From Nipponacmea schrenckii (taxonomy: Eukaryota > Mollusca > Gastropoda > Lottiidae), in NCBI GenBank assembly GCA_030562195.1, contig CM060200.1, positions 6,448,001 through 6,512,000 of the forward strand: a stretch of DNA of 64,000 bases. The letters run 5' to 3'. The notes under the pieces are model-generated. The model ran no database searches, was not told the DNA's origin, and saw only the letters and a list, made by a program, of their open reading frames with translations. Below, piece after piece: positions 10,525 through 25,760 of the stretch. A program made the translations under genes and the position numbers. Positions within the stretch are counted from its first letter, which is position 1. Every line of letters begins with the position of its first letter.

Positions 10525-13500
10525 ATCAGGAAAGGTTAATCCTTGTTGTATGGAATATTGACACTTTTAGTCCTCAATATGTTAACATAAGTCTTAAAAT
10601 CTAAGATTTGAATTTGAAGAGACAATTTGTAAGTACACAAAGAAATGTTGAAAAAGATGAAAGATTGACAAGGTACATGACTTGTGTATTAACTCAAGTG
10701 GACCTCAGATAATAATATTTGTCCGGGACTAAATCAAGGTTCAACTCAAGTTCCCTATTCTATTTAAATTTTGTCATTTTTTCTTTATTAAGTAGAAGTA
10801 CATCCTAAATCTTATGCTTGTCACTCCCATGGTGTCATAAGGCTAAATGCATCTGATTATAGGGGTCTAGCCTATAAGATCTTCATGCGAACTCTATCCA
10901 ATCTGTGTTTGAAGAAACTAAGCTTCAATGACATGGTTACCCAAATATGCTGATAATTACAGTATGGTCAAATTTTAACTTAAAACTTTCAACAAATATC
11001 AAAATTAGACTATTTTATTTAAAGTTTAATATCAAGAGGCTTCTATTCAATTATATTACAAACAATAAATTTCTGACAAGCTAATTAGATCATTTTATCC
11101 ATATGGTCCTCCTATCAACCCAACAATGTGTTTTCCTAAGGCTTAACACATCTTTTAACATAATTTAACTGCATTAATGCACCCTTGAGATAAGGAAGTT
11201 AGGGGGCACCACTATTCTGAGCAGACACACATAGATCAAATAAATATTGTTGTTATTTCTGCAGCAGATGAGATCTGTTTTTAACTATGGTATATGAATA
11301 CTGTATTGTATATGACTATATATACTGATAGATTGATCACCAGCTCCAAGTTTTACAGACAGATTATAATAAGAAGCAATTAAACACTTCAACACCACTA
11401 CTTACTAAATAAGACAAGCTATTGGAAATTTAAACAGGCATATCCTAAACCTATTAGAAATGTCAAACATCAATAAATCATAGAATAGCATGGCAATATA
11501 TAGCTCTAGTGAAACTTGACTTTTTTATTCATTATATTCATAAGAAATTCATTTAAAAAGTTCTAAGAGATTTCAGTAATCAATCTTAACTTATGTTTTA
11601 TATTAAGTGGTGTCTTGTTTAGTCTTCCAATTTGAAGATTTTAATATTTTATCTAAGCATGACATCAATGTTTATAAACTCAAGTAACCTTTGTCAAAAT
11701 TTGACAATTATATTTACATCAACTTCATGTTGGTTCCTCCCTTTCCACAAGATACAGGTAAATATGAGGAACTATATATTAAAGAAATTTAAAAGAAGTC
11801 TAGCCATAGATATTTCATTATTGGGTCAGTATTTCTAGATGGACAGGAACAATTCCAATTGGAATGGGGATTGCAAAAGTGAAAATAGGAGTAAAGAGTG
11901 TCCCAAAGACACATACAAATAGGCCAGGAAGCAGTTAAACTGCTAACTTAAAACTATTAATTCAATTGCAATCAAGTCAGGGCCATCTGTAAGCATTCAA
12001 TACCCAGTAAATGTTTAGATATATATAATTACAAGTAACATCCTACAAGTGTTAATTTATAGAAGACATGTTTTCAGATTCAGGTATATGTCTATCAAAT
12101 GTTGAACTATTCTGGATTTTTGGGGAATGTCTGGCAAGACAATCAGGTAGTTTGGACTAATTGGCAGGAGTGAAAGAGACATACCATCAAGAACTTATTA
12201 TAATATGAAATATAAGCTAGATAGTTTATCAAGATAGGTCTATAGTATAAACAATAATAAGTCAATTGTTTATAGAAATCACTATAGACATTGGTTGTTT
12301 AATAAACCATATTGCCTGCCTGCTAATAAACATCATTCTATTTCAATATTCCACATGTCTCCAATAAACCATTCCATCATAGTTAGAGAACACACCAGAT
12401 ATTTCATGATAGCAATCTTAATAAAATCATTTTTATTCTGTTTATCTTGAAAATAAAAAGCTTTAAAAACTTGGCATCGAGATAAATTAAATTTTATGAG
12501 TGAAATTATTCTGCATATTGACTGCACTTGAATTTTGCACAGAGACACAAATGTGCAATGAATCTAAAGTTTTCAATTGAAGCTTATCTTTTCTTATCAA
12601 GCCAAATCTTAAAACTTTTCATCTTTGAAATTTTCCAACTGCTAATAGAAAAATGGCAGTAGAAGATTGTAAAGTTGAAAAGATTGTATAATAAAGAGAG
12701 AACTGGTAGTTAGTCCCCAATGATTCCACTATCTATAATTTACAAACTTTCTGCTCCATAAAATACAGAACTTGTACAATATATCCTCAGAGATTTGTGA
12801 TAAGCTCTGCTTTAATCTTCTTGCCAAACAAAAGTAATTAACATCAAACTGATATTTTAATATCATTTAGATGCTGGAGAAATGTAGATGATCTCTTTAA
12901 TGCATTTTATTGATGGCTGTATGCACAGTGTGTATATTGAAATAAATTATAAGTTATAGCCTAATAAAGCACCAACTTGATACAGAGGTTGGCAAAAGCT
13001 TCCTCTAAAGGGTGTTTAGAAAGTGGACCCCCAGGATCTGGGTCACCTATGAGAGCTATGTCTGATAACATATCATTGAAAAACTTGGAAATGTTCTCCT
13101 AGGCTAAAATACTGACACATGATATTCTTTGGATTACAGAATTTTAGATCTCACACAATTTCAATCAAAGCTCATTTCAAAAGCATCATTATATTTTGCT
13201 AAATGTGAATGATATTGAAGCATTAATTGTCTGCTGCTGAATTGATGCTGCCCACTCTTTCCTAATTTTTGGAGCTGATGATTCTGATGAGAACACAGTA
13301 TATATCTTTAAAAAATACATGTATAATTAATATAGACAGAAATAATAAATTTTAACAACTGATATATTTCTACTGTCTACAAGAGACAATAATAAATGGT
13401 ATTTGACAGATTTTTTTTACTGTGTGAACAAGATTCTTTTTGTCATGAAGAGATGACTTTTCATCTATCATGTTGACTGATTTCAATGACCAGTGCTTAT

Positions 13501-16500
13501 CTGACCACATACTGACCTCAGTAAAGCCAAAATGATAATACAGCATTCCTATACACAATGGTACTTAATCTTACTAACATTTGTATATCTGTTAAGATAT
13601 AGGCTTGGTATTCACTGGTTTCTATCAAAGAAAGAAATAGTAAAGATAGTATTTACTAGTTAAATATACTTTATCTTTTCTCTTCTCTTCTTCCCCAGTT
13701 TAAATTAGATAAGTTCCATTGTATTGGAGTTATTTGTAATTCTGGGGGTCAGATTAAAGGTGATGTTCAACTAAATATCAAGTTAAGGGAGAGATAATCT
13801 CTGATCCTAGCAACTCGTATTATAATAAACTAGGAATTAATGAGCAATATGAAATGGTTATTAGAGTTAAAGGGGTACATAGTAAATATCAAACTAAAGA
13901 TAAAACATTGTCTGAACATTACACTTTCATTATAGATAAACCTTCAAAAGGCCACCTCTTACACCGCACACAGAGTGAACCAGCCAACAATAGTATGAGA
14001 ATATCTAGTTGTATTAAACTATTTAAACCTTCTCATTTAAATTATGAAATAAGACAAGTTCTGGTTTTCACAAGGAAACTCTTCTTTAAACCTCTTAAAA
14101 CCATTGATAAACTTTTCTCTTAAATAAAGACCACTTAAAGGATTTAATCAAGCAGCTGCCCCACCCCTCTTATTACACTAGGGCCTGGTTTAAATCACTA
14201 ACAACAATACTTATTTATTTAAACCATTTACCAAGCAGGTGGCTAAAGACAATACTAGCAACTGTAACAATTTCTATATAGTTAAATATCAATTCTCTAT
14301 ATAGATTTTCATTTGGAAATGTTGCAAAAAGCTAATTTTCCAGTTGGTCACAATATACCTGTATATTTATGCAATTTGAAAATTGTTGAATTTTGGCAGA
14401 AAAAGAAAGTGAAAAAAAGTACAACTGTTGCTAAGGCTTTCAGTTTTTTATTAAATCAATTTTTATATTTACATTATTTAAGTCTAGGTAACAATCTTGC
14501 CTCAAAATAGTGCAGATTTAAAATGAGAAATGTAACAATCCTTTATAGCGTATTAAAGTTATTATAATTAGTAATAGAGATATATAGAAAAAGGTAAAGA
14601 AGGAAATGAAAGGAGATAGAAGAAGTGACTAAAGTAAAAAGTAAGAAAGAATTAACTGATTATCAAGAAATAAGTAGTTTAATCAGACAACTGCATAAAC
14701 AAACTATATATTAGACAGGTTCTTTCTAAACACATCACCGTTCTTAAATTAGTTTCCTTATATCCTCTCTTCTAACACTCTTCTCTACCCAGTTAAAATA
14801 ACATCCCCTCCATAGCCACCTTGTTAATGTTTCATGAGAAAATAACTGTTATATTCAATATCTTTCATCACTTTGAGTGTGGTTTCTCCTGCAGGTTATA
14901 GAGCTGCTCTAATTCTATCAGACTAACTGAAAGTGATAATCAGACCAATATAACATTTTAGACTCTTCAAAATATATTAGACTTGTAAAATCTAGTTGCA
15001 GAGATGCATCAGGTTTTCAGAAGATTGACATATACTTAACTAACTAGCAATTCATTGTTTGCATAAATACATTAGTTATCCTTATTGTATATCAGTTACA
15101 TATATAATATAATATCTGCCAAAATTTTTAATATTGAAATATAGACATGAAGAGATTTATAGTTTGTATAAAAAAAAGGAATTTAATAAATCCATAAAAT
15201 CTATTATGCTACTCTAGTTGTTCCTCAATTTTCAAGAGGTGGATTACTGTCAACAATAAAATAAGTAATATTATGATTTAAAGAGCAATATGTCAGTGTT
15301 ATATGATATTATTTATGTATCATAAAGGTCACTACCCAGTATCAAATTATCTAATGTTTAAACATTGTATGTATCTCTTATTGCAAATCTGGCACTTAAA
15401 AAATTGTGTCCCTATGGTTAAATTTACACCAATAGTTTTTTCTGGTGTCATCTTTTTCCCATGCATGGTTATAACAGCAAAAAATACATGGTCAGTTCAT
15501 GAGAACAAAATTCTTTTCAAGGCTGCTGTAATGTTGCAAAAATAAAATACATCCCCAAGTTAAAGTTAGATATCCCAAATCATATGAATGCTATACACAG
15601 TGAAGAAAAATTTTCAGCATATTTTAACATATTAATACACTAAATTCACTAATTGTTGATAAAAAGTTAAATGAAGAACAAAGACATGTTTTGTTGAAAT
15701 TTGAGATGATTATTAGGGTTACAATTGTTCAGAAACTACTTAATTATCAACCTTAATTACAGACTCTATAATAGAAACAATCAATACCAGGGGAGGTAAC
15801 TCAATAATTAACATGGATGTAACAAAACAATCAAGTCAGTTGGTGATCCCCACTCAGTTCATTTCCCATCTCTTTATTATAATGATACAGTCAACTGTCC
15901 TCAAAGTATCTAGTTACATATTGACTTGTTGACCAACAGCTCTTCCATCACAACAACATGTCACCTTTTTACTTTGTCCACATTTTTATTAGACATAAAA
16001 ATTAAAGGGTTAACAGATTTATATTTTTCAGACATGAAAAGCTGGAGGTCATTTATATTAGTCATTGTTTATTGTGGGAAATCATGAATATTTCTTTTTT
16101 AACATTCAAATCAATGTATATCCAGTTTCCAGCATTTTTTTCTATAATAACAACACAGAATATAATTTGAGTTATCAAGAAGAATGTAACATCCAACTGT
16201 TACACTCGAGTATGGGCTAATCAATTGGACAATGGAATTAGTTTAGGTATTTTTGTTAATTTTCATGTTGTATTATACAGGGGACGTAAAACTCCATTCA
16301 TTTCATTTGTATTATACAGGACCTCAGATTTCTGTCCTTTGGTAACTGCATCAGCAACATCAAAAATCTTAACCTAAGCCAGAGTTAACTCCTATTTAGA
16401 GGCTTGGAGTGACTTTCTTTATGTAAACCACAGATAGACAAAAGAAGATGACACAGATAAGTTTTGACAGTTTCGATAGATTTAAAAGAAGAGAAGAGAT

Positions 16501-19500
16501 AGTTGAAAAGACATGATACAAATGGTACAAAATGTTAAAATACCGAAGTAAAGAATATAAGTCCTATGATATACTAAGTCAATAATTTTAGTCTGTATTT
16601 GGAAATATCAAACCAAAAGTAACAAATGATATTTTACCCAAGTAATTGTACACGTAATACCAGCTACAGACTGATCGTGACCAGTCATACCTTTATAAAA
16701 TAGTTGAGTGTCTGAAACTCAACCTGTTTTCCATGTACCAAACAATAAAATATAAAAAGATTAGATAATTAAGAAAAAAATGTTGATGACTTGGCATATT
16801 CCAACTTGAACCGGCAATAAAAGTTGGTATGCTGTGTAATTAGTCATTTTATTGTTCATATAATAGACATACAAGATAGTGGAATTACAGCTTTAGCTAC
16901 CTTAAATACCACTAGCTTTATCTAGCATACAGTTTGTTAGACATATAAAACTGGAGTGAATAATGCATATATCAAACACATTATTATACAGTAAATACAG
17001 GTTATATAGCAATTCCACAAAAGAAAATATCACATACTGCTATGATGACTTTTGCCACCAATATAAATATAACAGGTTTTATTAGACAGGGAACGTCAAA
17101 ATTTTTTTTTTTAAGAAAAGTGATAGCCTACCACATAATATTTGCTGACTTGGCAAAATTTATCTTAACAACCAACAAGGAAAAAGCAAAGCATGTAACT
17201 TTTATTTGCATGTATGAGAAAATATTCTCATAGTAACACCTATTTGAAACATAATCAAAAAACTTGGAGACACTATTATTTTTTCCCAATTTAACGTCTG
17301 CTAAAAATGGATTTGAACCTTTTGAAAATATTTCTGATGATGACAGTATCATGTCTAGCACTTAAATTTTTATAATTTCAAATCAGAGGAAACATAACTC
17401 ACGTAACTGGTTGAAATTTAATGATCACAAGGTTTCAGTTTGAAACTTTAATGAGACCTGCAGCAGATTGTGAATTTTAATTGTACGTGGTTTAATTGGT
17501 AATTTAAAATGATAATTGTAAGATATATGTGATGTTGTGAATCAGATTACCTGAAAGGTTTGAGTATAAAAAGGAAGGTGAAAGGTTTTATCTATTACAG
17601 ACAATGATCTTATTAACCTGTCTAACAACAACTTTCTATTGTTATAATGAATATTGTTTTACACCAAACCTTTTCATTATCAACACTATTACCTTGACTT
17701 GTACTTCCCTTTCTAACACAACTATTTGGTGTTGTGTACTAATAATATACTGTACCACTTAGATCTGTATTTGGAATATTATGGAGTAACAGGTATGTGT
17801 CATGTGTAATATTCTAGCATTCATTAGGCTAAAAATTTTCAGTCATCCTGGAGTCCTTTGAGTAAAATTGGAAATATTTGTAAAAATTTTTTCCAAAAAG
17901 GCTTGTAACAAGCTCCAGTAACTAGTCCTACCAGTCTGTTAAAAGAATTAAGAAATATCAATTTGGTAAATGAAGCAGTGGCCTAGATATTTACAAACTT
18001 AATGAATTTTGGGTTAATAGTGAAATCATGGATCTATGCCACATGTTGGAGCTGACAGAAATACTGAGAAGTTTTGCCTTTCTGCCAAACTAAGATATTA
18101 ATAACAAGTCTGTATAATAAAGTTAACTATATTCTAATGATATTGTGAGAACTTTTTAAATCAGATTACAACTCTTACAACAAACAAAGTGCAAAAACAA
18201 CTCCTAACTTTTTCTCCAATTTTCTGTTCAATATTTTGAGAGATCTGAAGTTCTAAAGTAAGCTAATTCCAAGAAGAAATCTAAATTTATCAATTCAAAG
18301 AGGCTTCAGAGCATAGCGCAATTTCCTTATTTTGCTTTGAATTTGGTCTATATTCTTTTCCGCAACAAAAAATTCCTAGTATTTTTTTTACAGAAAAATC
18401 AAAGAAATATCTGGTGATATAAATGTCTAAATGAGAATAAAATAACAGTTGTTGAAAATCTCGAAGACCAAACAAGTGGATTTCTGATGTTTGAAGTTTT
18501 GAAGTCTATTTCCTATCTTACATGATGTGCTTCAGTGCAAGCAGGTCTGGCATACACCACCACAATGAAATGATGTAAAGGCTGTCAGAGGACATCTCTA
18601 TCTCACTCTTTCAACTATTCATATCAAAGGGTAGAGAGTCTTTAGTCTAGCCTCCAGATAAATAGTTACATCAGAATCTATACTGTAATGTAATAGACAA
18701 TATTTGTGGGCCTGTATATCAAGTATTTAAGTTGATAATTATATTGTCTACATCTCTTTAAGCTATAGCCAACTAATCCAATTCTCTTCACAAAACATTA
18801 AGTATTTTACTTGATGTTCTGCTTAATATAGGTGAACTACTGAAACCAATCAGAACCTTGATTCTGACTTATAACAAAATCATGATATTATCATCTCCAA
18901 AAATAACATGTTATCAAAAATTATTAGGATAGACAACTACAAAACTCATTCCATTTATCATTGAGAAAGTTATTTGCTAATCCTTTCAGAACAAGAAGAC
19001 CAAGAGGAAAAATGAACACCAAAAATCAGTATTTGAATTACTTCTGATTTAAAATCAAGTTGAACTTATTCTAGCCTAGTGTCTTCAATATTTATCAATT
19101 AACCCACATTATTACATTAAAATTCTCAAAATAAAATTCTAAAATATATCAACCAGTTAATCAAACTACATTTCTTTTCAAAATACAAAGCTTATTAAGG
19201 TAAACTTTAGGTAAAACTGTACTGTTCATTGCTTTAACCCTCATACAGTAAAATGTCACTGATATTTCTGAATTTCTCACGCTATTTAAACAACTTGAGT
19301 AAATTCTGATATTAAAAGACTAGTGTGATTGTTCAGTTTATCTGTGAAAAGACAAGGGAATTGTATCCAACTTGAAAAACTCACATTTTGACTAAAACCA
19401 GAACATTCACAAATAACCTGAGTCACTAAACTCCACTTAGCTTAAACCCAACAGTTTTCAGTCAGTCACATAACTACATGGTCAAGAGAATGGAATTATT

Positions 19501-22500
19501 AATGGAATCTCTCCTGCAATTATTATCAGGCCTTCTAAATCTTTAAGAATTCCAGTAAATTATGACTAATGTTTTTGCATTCACTTAATTTGTTCAAGAA
19601 TTACAAAATGAAATTATTAAAAAATATTTGTAATGTAGTATGCAATGTCTTTGAACGTGAACGAGCTATATAAAAATAAACATCTTGATCATGGATTGCA
19701 TGTGTAGTCACCCACAGGAAAAATATGAAACCTTAATTGGCATTTTAAATCAGATTGTGAGATGTGTTTCATGAAATAAAAAAATATTGTCTATAGAATA
19801 AAATAAATTGGTAGACAGTTAAATTATCATCACTTAATAACTGCCATTCACTAATCATATTACTCACAGACACAATACAAATAAGTTTATTAAAACAATT
19901 AGTTTTACCTGTCATCATTGTGTAATTTTCCAATGACAATTATCATTACTGACATCTCTCAACTAATGAGATGTCACTAAATGACATACAACCATTAGCA
20001 TGTCACTTAATTAATGACATGACAACTAATTAACTATCTCAATATCTGATGAAAATTAGTTTGAGTTCAGACCATCTTTATTCCAGAACTGTATTTTTGG
20101 AATACATATTCCATATTGGAGCTCTTTGATAGGAGGCACGTATGTTTCCTGTCAGCAGGTGGAGGCATATTGGTAGGTATCATATCAGATATGTCTGTTC
20201 TATCCTAGTTTCTACCATAAAGCAATTCATTTCCAAGTCACATCATTGCCTGATAATTAAAATTATGTAAACATATAAATTCATGACAACTAAGCCACTC
20301 TGAGCTCAGACATCTGTGCAATTTTAATGACATTCATCAGGTGTTCTGCAAGAAGTAATTTCTATTCAGTATTTGAAAATATGGCATATCAGATAAATAA
20401 GTTTTGTGAATCAGATAAATTACATGATCAAAGACAGACACAATGGCATGGATAGTAAGTTCAGGTCTTCAGGAATAAGTGTGTTGTCAGAACATTCATA
20501 AAGTTCATTTTTATCTTCAGAAGCAGGAGAGTCATGACTAGATTTCTACCTCCAATGATGAAGAATGATAACTGAATTATTTGATTTGCATGACACTAGA
20601 ATAGAAAATACTTTATTTCAACTTTTGATAAATGAAAATACTTGTTTAACTTTGACAACGATATGTTTTAGAAATAATAGGAGCTCTTGATGATGGAACA
20701 TGATGAGTTGTAGAATAATGATCATAGCCAGAAAACTTCAAAGACCCAAAGTCTTTTGTTCATTCTCATGCTCCATTAGGAAAAACAAAGCATTAAGGCT
20801 GCATTTGGCATTATGACAAATGATGTGTGGTTTTGTGTTTAAGATGAACATTTTAGTTTGATTACAAACTGACTACACTCCTAGTGAAAACCTTATTCTT
20901 GAACTAAAGGTGGATAAAAGATACAATGAAGACATCCAGAAATAAGACAAGATTCAACCATGCAGATGAAATAAACAAGAACAATGTTAATATATTATTA
21001 TGTCTACAAAATATCTCTTCCTACTCAATTTATACAACATTTGACCTGTAGGGAATAAATATTCTTATTATCACATTCTAAAAAGATATTCAAACTTTAA
21101 TAGCATTCATTTATCAAATTAATAAAAAACTTAGATGTGTAGTAAAGTATTTGCTGTGCTACATTATCATATGGCATATATCGTTATGTCATGCACACCC
21201 ATCAACATTACATTAACAAACTGTGTACACTGGCTCTTTCTCTTGAAATAGAGTTAAATTTATTCTCAAATTGATAATAACAGTTGTCAAAGAAATGACG
21301 CCACAAATCTCTGTCTAATTTGATTTATATGCGATTAACCCTTTCTCAATTGGCCATTATGCACTGTTATTAATTAAATAGCAATTATATCAATGAAGTG
21401 AGTTCTTTGAAAGAATGCACACTGTAATAATTAGATGATGACTATTTCTTAACAGTTTAAAAACACAACTAACACAGGTTTGGAGTGTGTCAATTGTAAC
21501 AGCACATGATATTAAAATGTTCATTCTAATACAACTTAATAAAAATACTGTCAAATTTCGTTACATCTTCACTATGTTTTGTGCATCTGTATCCCCATTT
21601 CATCACATTATTTAACAGTTTAAAATGATTATTAATTTCATGACCATTTAGACTAAACAAAGATTTAAAAAGTAAAAGCAATAATTTATCAGTATAAAAC
21701 ATTATATGATATAGAAAGTTGATGCTATCTGCTTGAATTAAAATATCATTTAAAATACTATGATGTCACAGGATACCTCTCTTAAATGTGATTTTATTGG
21801 CACAGTCAGAAAGTGTGGCACGACAGAATGAAACACCAACATAGCTAACATCTTAGGTTCACAGTTAAGGATCCTTTCTACCAACTAATTCTTGGCCAAA
21901 CCTCTTGACATAGATCTTTACCAAATTGTCCTTAGGTAACCAAGCAAAAGAATTCATGTAAAAACCAAAGCTCCAATGGACTATGCTATAAAAGCTCAGG
22001 TAGTTCTGTAATTTTATCTAGTTATGAATACTGATGGACAAGTGGAAGCAAGGTAAAAAATACACAGACATTTGATGTCAACCACAAAGATATTTTGATG
22101 CTTTAACAACTAGTTTAAAATGAACACCCCATGAAATTGGAAAATCTTGTCCCATCTCCATGTATTTACTATTAAATAAAAGATGAAATTTCAATAGACT
22201 TATATATACAAATATAGCTGATAAAAACATGTTAAATCTCACAAAATAGGTTTAATAGAAAATATTACCCTTTACAATTACCTATCTTTTAATATCCACA
22301 TTAATATAATAAATATTAGCTCAATATACTTGGACTGTATTATCATAGTAAACATTGAATTTGCTCATCAAAAAATAAATATTGACATAACAGCTCATTT
22401 CATGCTTGTTTCCTCTCCAATATGAGCAAATCTCATGTTGAAAAACATTAATTAAAATAAATTAAAGGAAATATAATTCATAATTTTATCAAAATTTATG

Positions 22501-25212
22501 TTCAAATATGATAAACCTGCTGATTTTAAATTTTCTTTAAAAATTACATCCTTTAAAAAATATACTGCTCTTCTTTAATATTCATAAACCAGTTTTTATG
22601 TTATTTTTTCAGAATCTAGAAAATGTTTTAATTTGACACCATAAATCTACATTTTTTTTCACCAGATTACGACATCAAATGCTTTTAAAATTGCAGCTGT
22701 TGTAAATGTGTGAATGTGTGGGACTAGAAAGAAATCAATGCTATCAAATGCCATATAACTAGTCTCAATTAATTCAAATTATATCAGTTTTTATATTTAA
22801 GTTCTTGGAATAGTGCTCAATACATCAGTTGTAGAGTGATATTAAAACAGATCCCAAAACATGCTGTTAATATTAACACTTTCATATAAATAAGAGAGCT
22901 TTATATTTTCCGTTTTGAAGTCCAATATAGACTATTAACCAAGATATGTATGAATTTTTAATGTAATAAACCTGTAAAGCTTTCATATTGATTCTAGGTC
23001 AGACTTTAGTGGTCAAGTTTGGATAAAAGTAACATTTTCATATCAATAGCTATAGCACTCTATAAAAGAGAAGCTGATTTGACCACAGGTGTAACATCAA
23101 CTGTTCTGATGTGAGCTTGTTAGATTTTTAGGACTTTCCAAGCAGATTTAACTTGATTCATCAGAACAGAATAATAATAAAAGTCACATTGCTTTTTGGT
23201 GATTCTGATACTTTTTAATTAAATGGTATGACCTCCCAAGATAAAGGCCATCAAACTGCAGGTGATGAAAGTGATTGTTATTTATCAATGAATTGTGGTT
23301 ACCAGTAATTTCCATGGGATGACCCTATCACTTTTACACCATCTCATGTTACAAACCATAGAAACAATAGCAGTAATTTTATAAATAAAATCTTCATAGT
23401 CTAATGATGTCACAGTCATATTTCATACCAATACAATAAATTGAACAGAGAATTGAACAATAGAATGGATATTGTAGTTTTAATAGTAACATATTTCCAT
23501 CAGATGAAAAAACTACTCAAGTCACTTCTTTTCCTCAAGAATGTTGATATAGTTTAGTGGCATAGTGCCATATTAATAAAACTAAAAGCACCAGCCTGGA
23601 TAAAAGCTTAGTCTCCAATCTGTAAAACATCAAGTTAGCCCAGTCTCTAAGTCTTTCAGTTGCCATTTACCCAGTGTTTTATCAAAGGTCCACAAATACA
23701 TTGAAAGTGAAATGGTCCAAAGAGTAAAACAAAATTAATTATTCTATTTCTTAAGATTTCAAGTGCTAGAACTTTGTGGTGTACATTTATAAAGGTCAGA
23801 GTTAAAATAATTTACATACAGATATGCCATTCATGAAGCAAAAGTTTAAAAAAAAAATAATTAAATACAGGTCAATTACAAAAAATATGTTTGCAACATT
23901 GCAAAAACTGAGAACTAGTAGACATATTGTTTGAAATTGGACACTATCTTGTATGTTGTAGACAGACATGAGAGAGGTCAGATTAAGGCAGTTGACAATA
24001 CATTGAGAAGAAACAAGAATTTTCATTTCACTTAATGTAAAGATGTAAACTTAAACAATAAAATTCAGTCTGCAGATACAATACACTTGGGTATCTTTAA
24101 CTTTGGCATTTTTTACAGAAATTAAGAAATTAGCTTTTAAAAATGCAATTGATTTTCAGAAATTTCTATTCATGTCAATCAACTTTCACTGTAAATGAGT
24201 TGATGGAAAGATGTCTTGGAATAATTTGTTGTCATATCCAGAACCTATAAAATGTTAATCATACTGGCAAAGTTTGCATAATGTTTTTGTGAGACTGAAT
24301 TCCTGGCAAGATATATTCCCTCTACAGAACCCCATATGCATTTTTGTGCTTTTGAGATAATAATAATATATATAATAGAGTAAATGATGTTCTACAAGAT
24401 AATGATACTGGGTGGTCAAAATGATTCTTGTCTGTGTTTGAGATCAAAGTGACATTGAATTACCATTGATCTGGACTTTTTATATCTCACTGACTCCATT
24501 TCACAATTACCCTTTCCCATTTTCTTAGTTCCCAGTTAGTCAAGAGTACAACAGGAAATATCATGACATTCAGGTTAGAATGACTTCAAGATCTGGTCAA
24601 AATCACCATCATTCTTCAGCCCACGACTTGAAATCTTTAAAACCCACGACCAACAGTCAGCTATCCACATGTTAAATGCAAATATTTTTATCAGTTGATG
24701 TTCTCTGTAAATCACAGTTGAATCAATAAGGAAATGAGATGAAAGAAGCCAAATTTACAATCAGGTTTTTTAATGATTACCAACAGTTTCTTCTCCACAG
24801 ATGGCCACAGATAATTATCTCTGACATAGGTCTTCAGCTCACCCATCATCTCAGGACAAAATGTCACCAAAGGACACAGATATCAATTGGAAGCAGATGT
24901 TCTGACCAAATTGCATATCTCTATTCAAGACATGATAGCCCATCTCTCTATATATGAACATGTATAAATGGTTACCCCTCTTAACATGTTTCACATTCAG
25001 CATATGGACAAGATGGATGGTGAGTCTTCCATATGCAAGATATCTCTCATCCTGTATTATCTCCCTTTGTGACCATTAACCAAACGGCAGGTTGAATCTG
25101 TCAATACTTATGTTTAAGGAACAATGATGACCCTCGCACGCTACCAAACTATTTTTTATTTCGGACCTATGATGTGGGACAGATGATAATCATCATGGCA
25201 TGCTAGAAAATA

Positions 25213-25760
25213 AACATTTCCTCGTCAATTTTTGATTGGTCTCAGATGCGACCAGTGTGGAGGGGTTCACTGGGTATTTCGACAAGCTATGAACACGTTA
25301 CATGTTGACTTGTAAGTAAAATGATTTGATAATGATATTATGATACAGATCTTCTCTTTTAAAATTACTTGTATCTAAAATATTTCCTCTATCAACAACT
25401 ACCAGGGCATTTGGTGTTCCATAATATTCTTTTACTAATGTCAATATTATTTCTGGATTTTAAACTTCACAGCAAATGTTCCTTTTAAGATTGAAATGAA
25501 CTACTAGGCTAGATCATTAATTCTGTGCGTTTTTATTATATATATAACATTAAGACCTTTGATGTTTACTTCTACTTTCCATTTCAGAAAGCATTCCTTA
25601 CAAATCTATCAGCCTTTAAATGTCAAGTATTTTGGAGCAGGAGGAACAGAAAGTCAGAGTCGTATAAAAGGTGGCTGCCATCAAAAGATAAATATGTGTC
25701 ACAAAATACATCAATTAAGAAATATCTCATTGATAATCAAATGTATATGAAATGCTAAAT
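25213..25760 (+). other. Candidate two-exon plus-strand transcript, antisense within the ROR intron
   Basis: A patch at about 25090-25320 is richer in CpG than its surroundings and ends in a strong plus-strand donor, TTGACTT|GTAAGTAAAA (exon end 25311). A good acceptor lies 276 bp on, cttccatttcag|AAAGC (exon start 25588). Splicing joins an ATG at 25289 in frame (TT|A completing Leu) with a frame that runs to a stop at 25757, giving about 65 codons with phrases such as LNVKYFGAGGTESQSRIKGG. The frame is also open upstream of the ATG back to a TAA near 25212. I do not recognise the product. It could be a small gene, a lncRNA or a chance arrangement. Confidence 0.25.

Noticed and set aside
13854..14123. 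Plus-strand 89-codon frame
   Set aside because: No recognisable motif and no supporting splice sites; within chance length.
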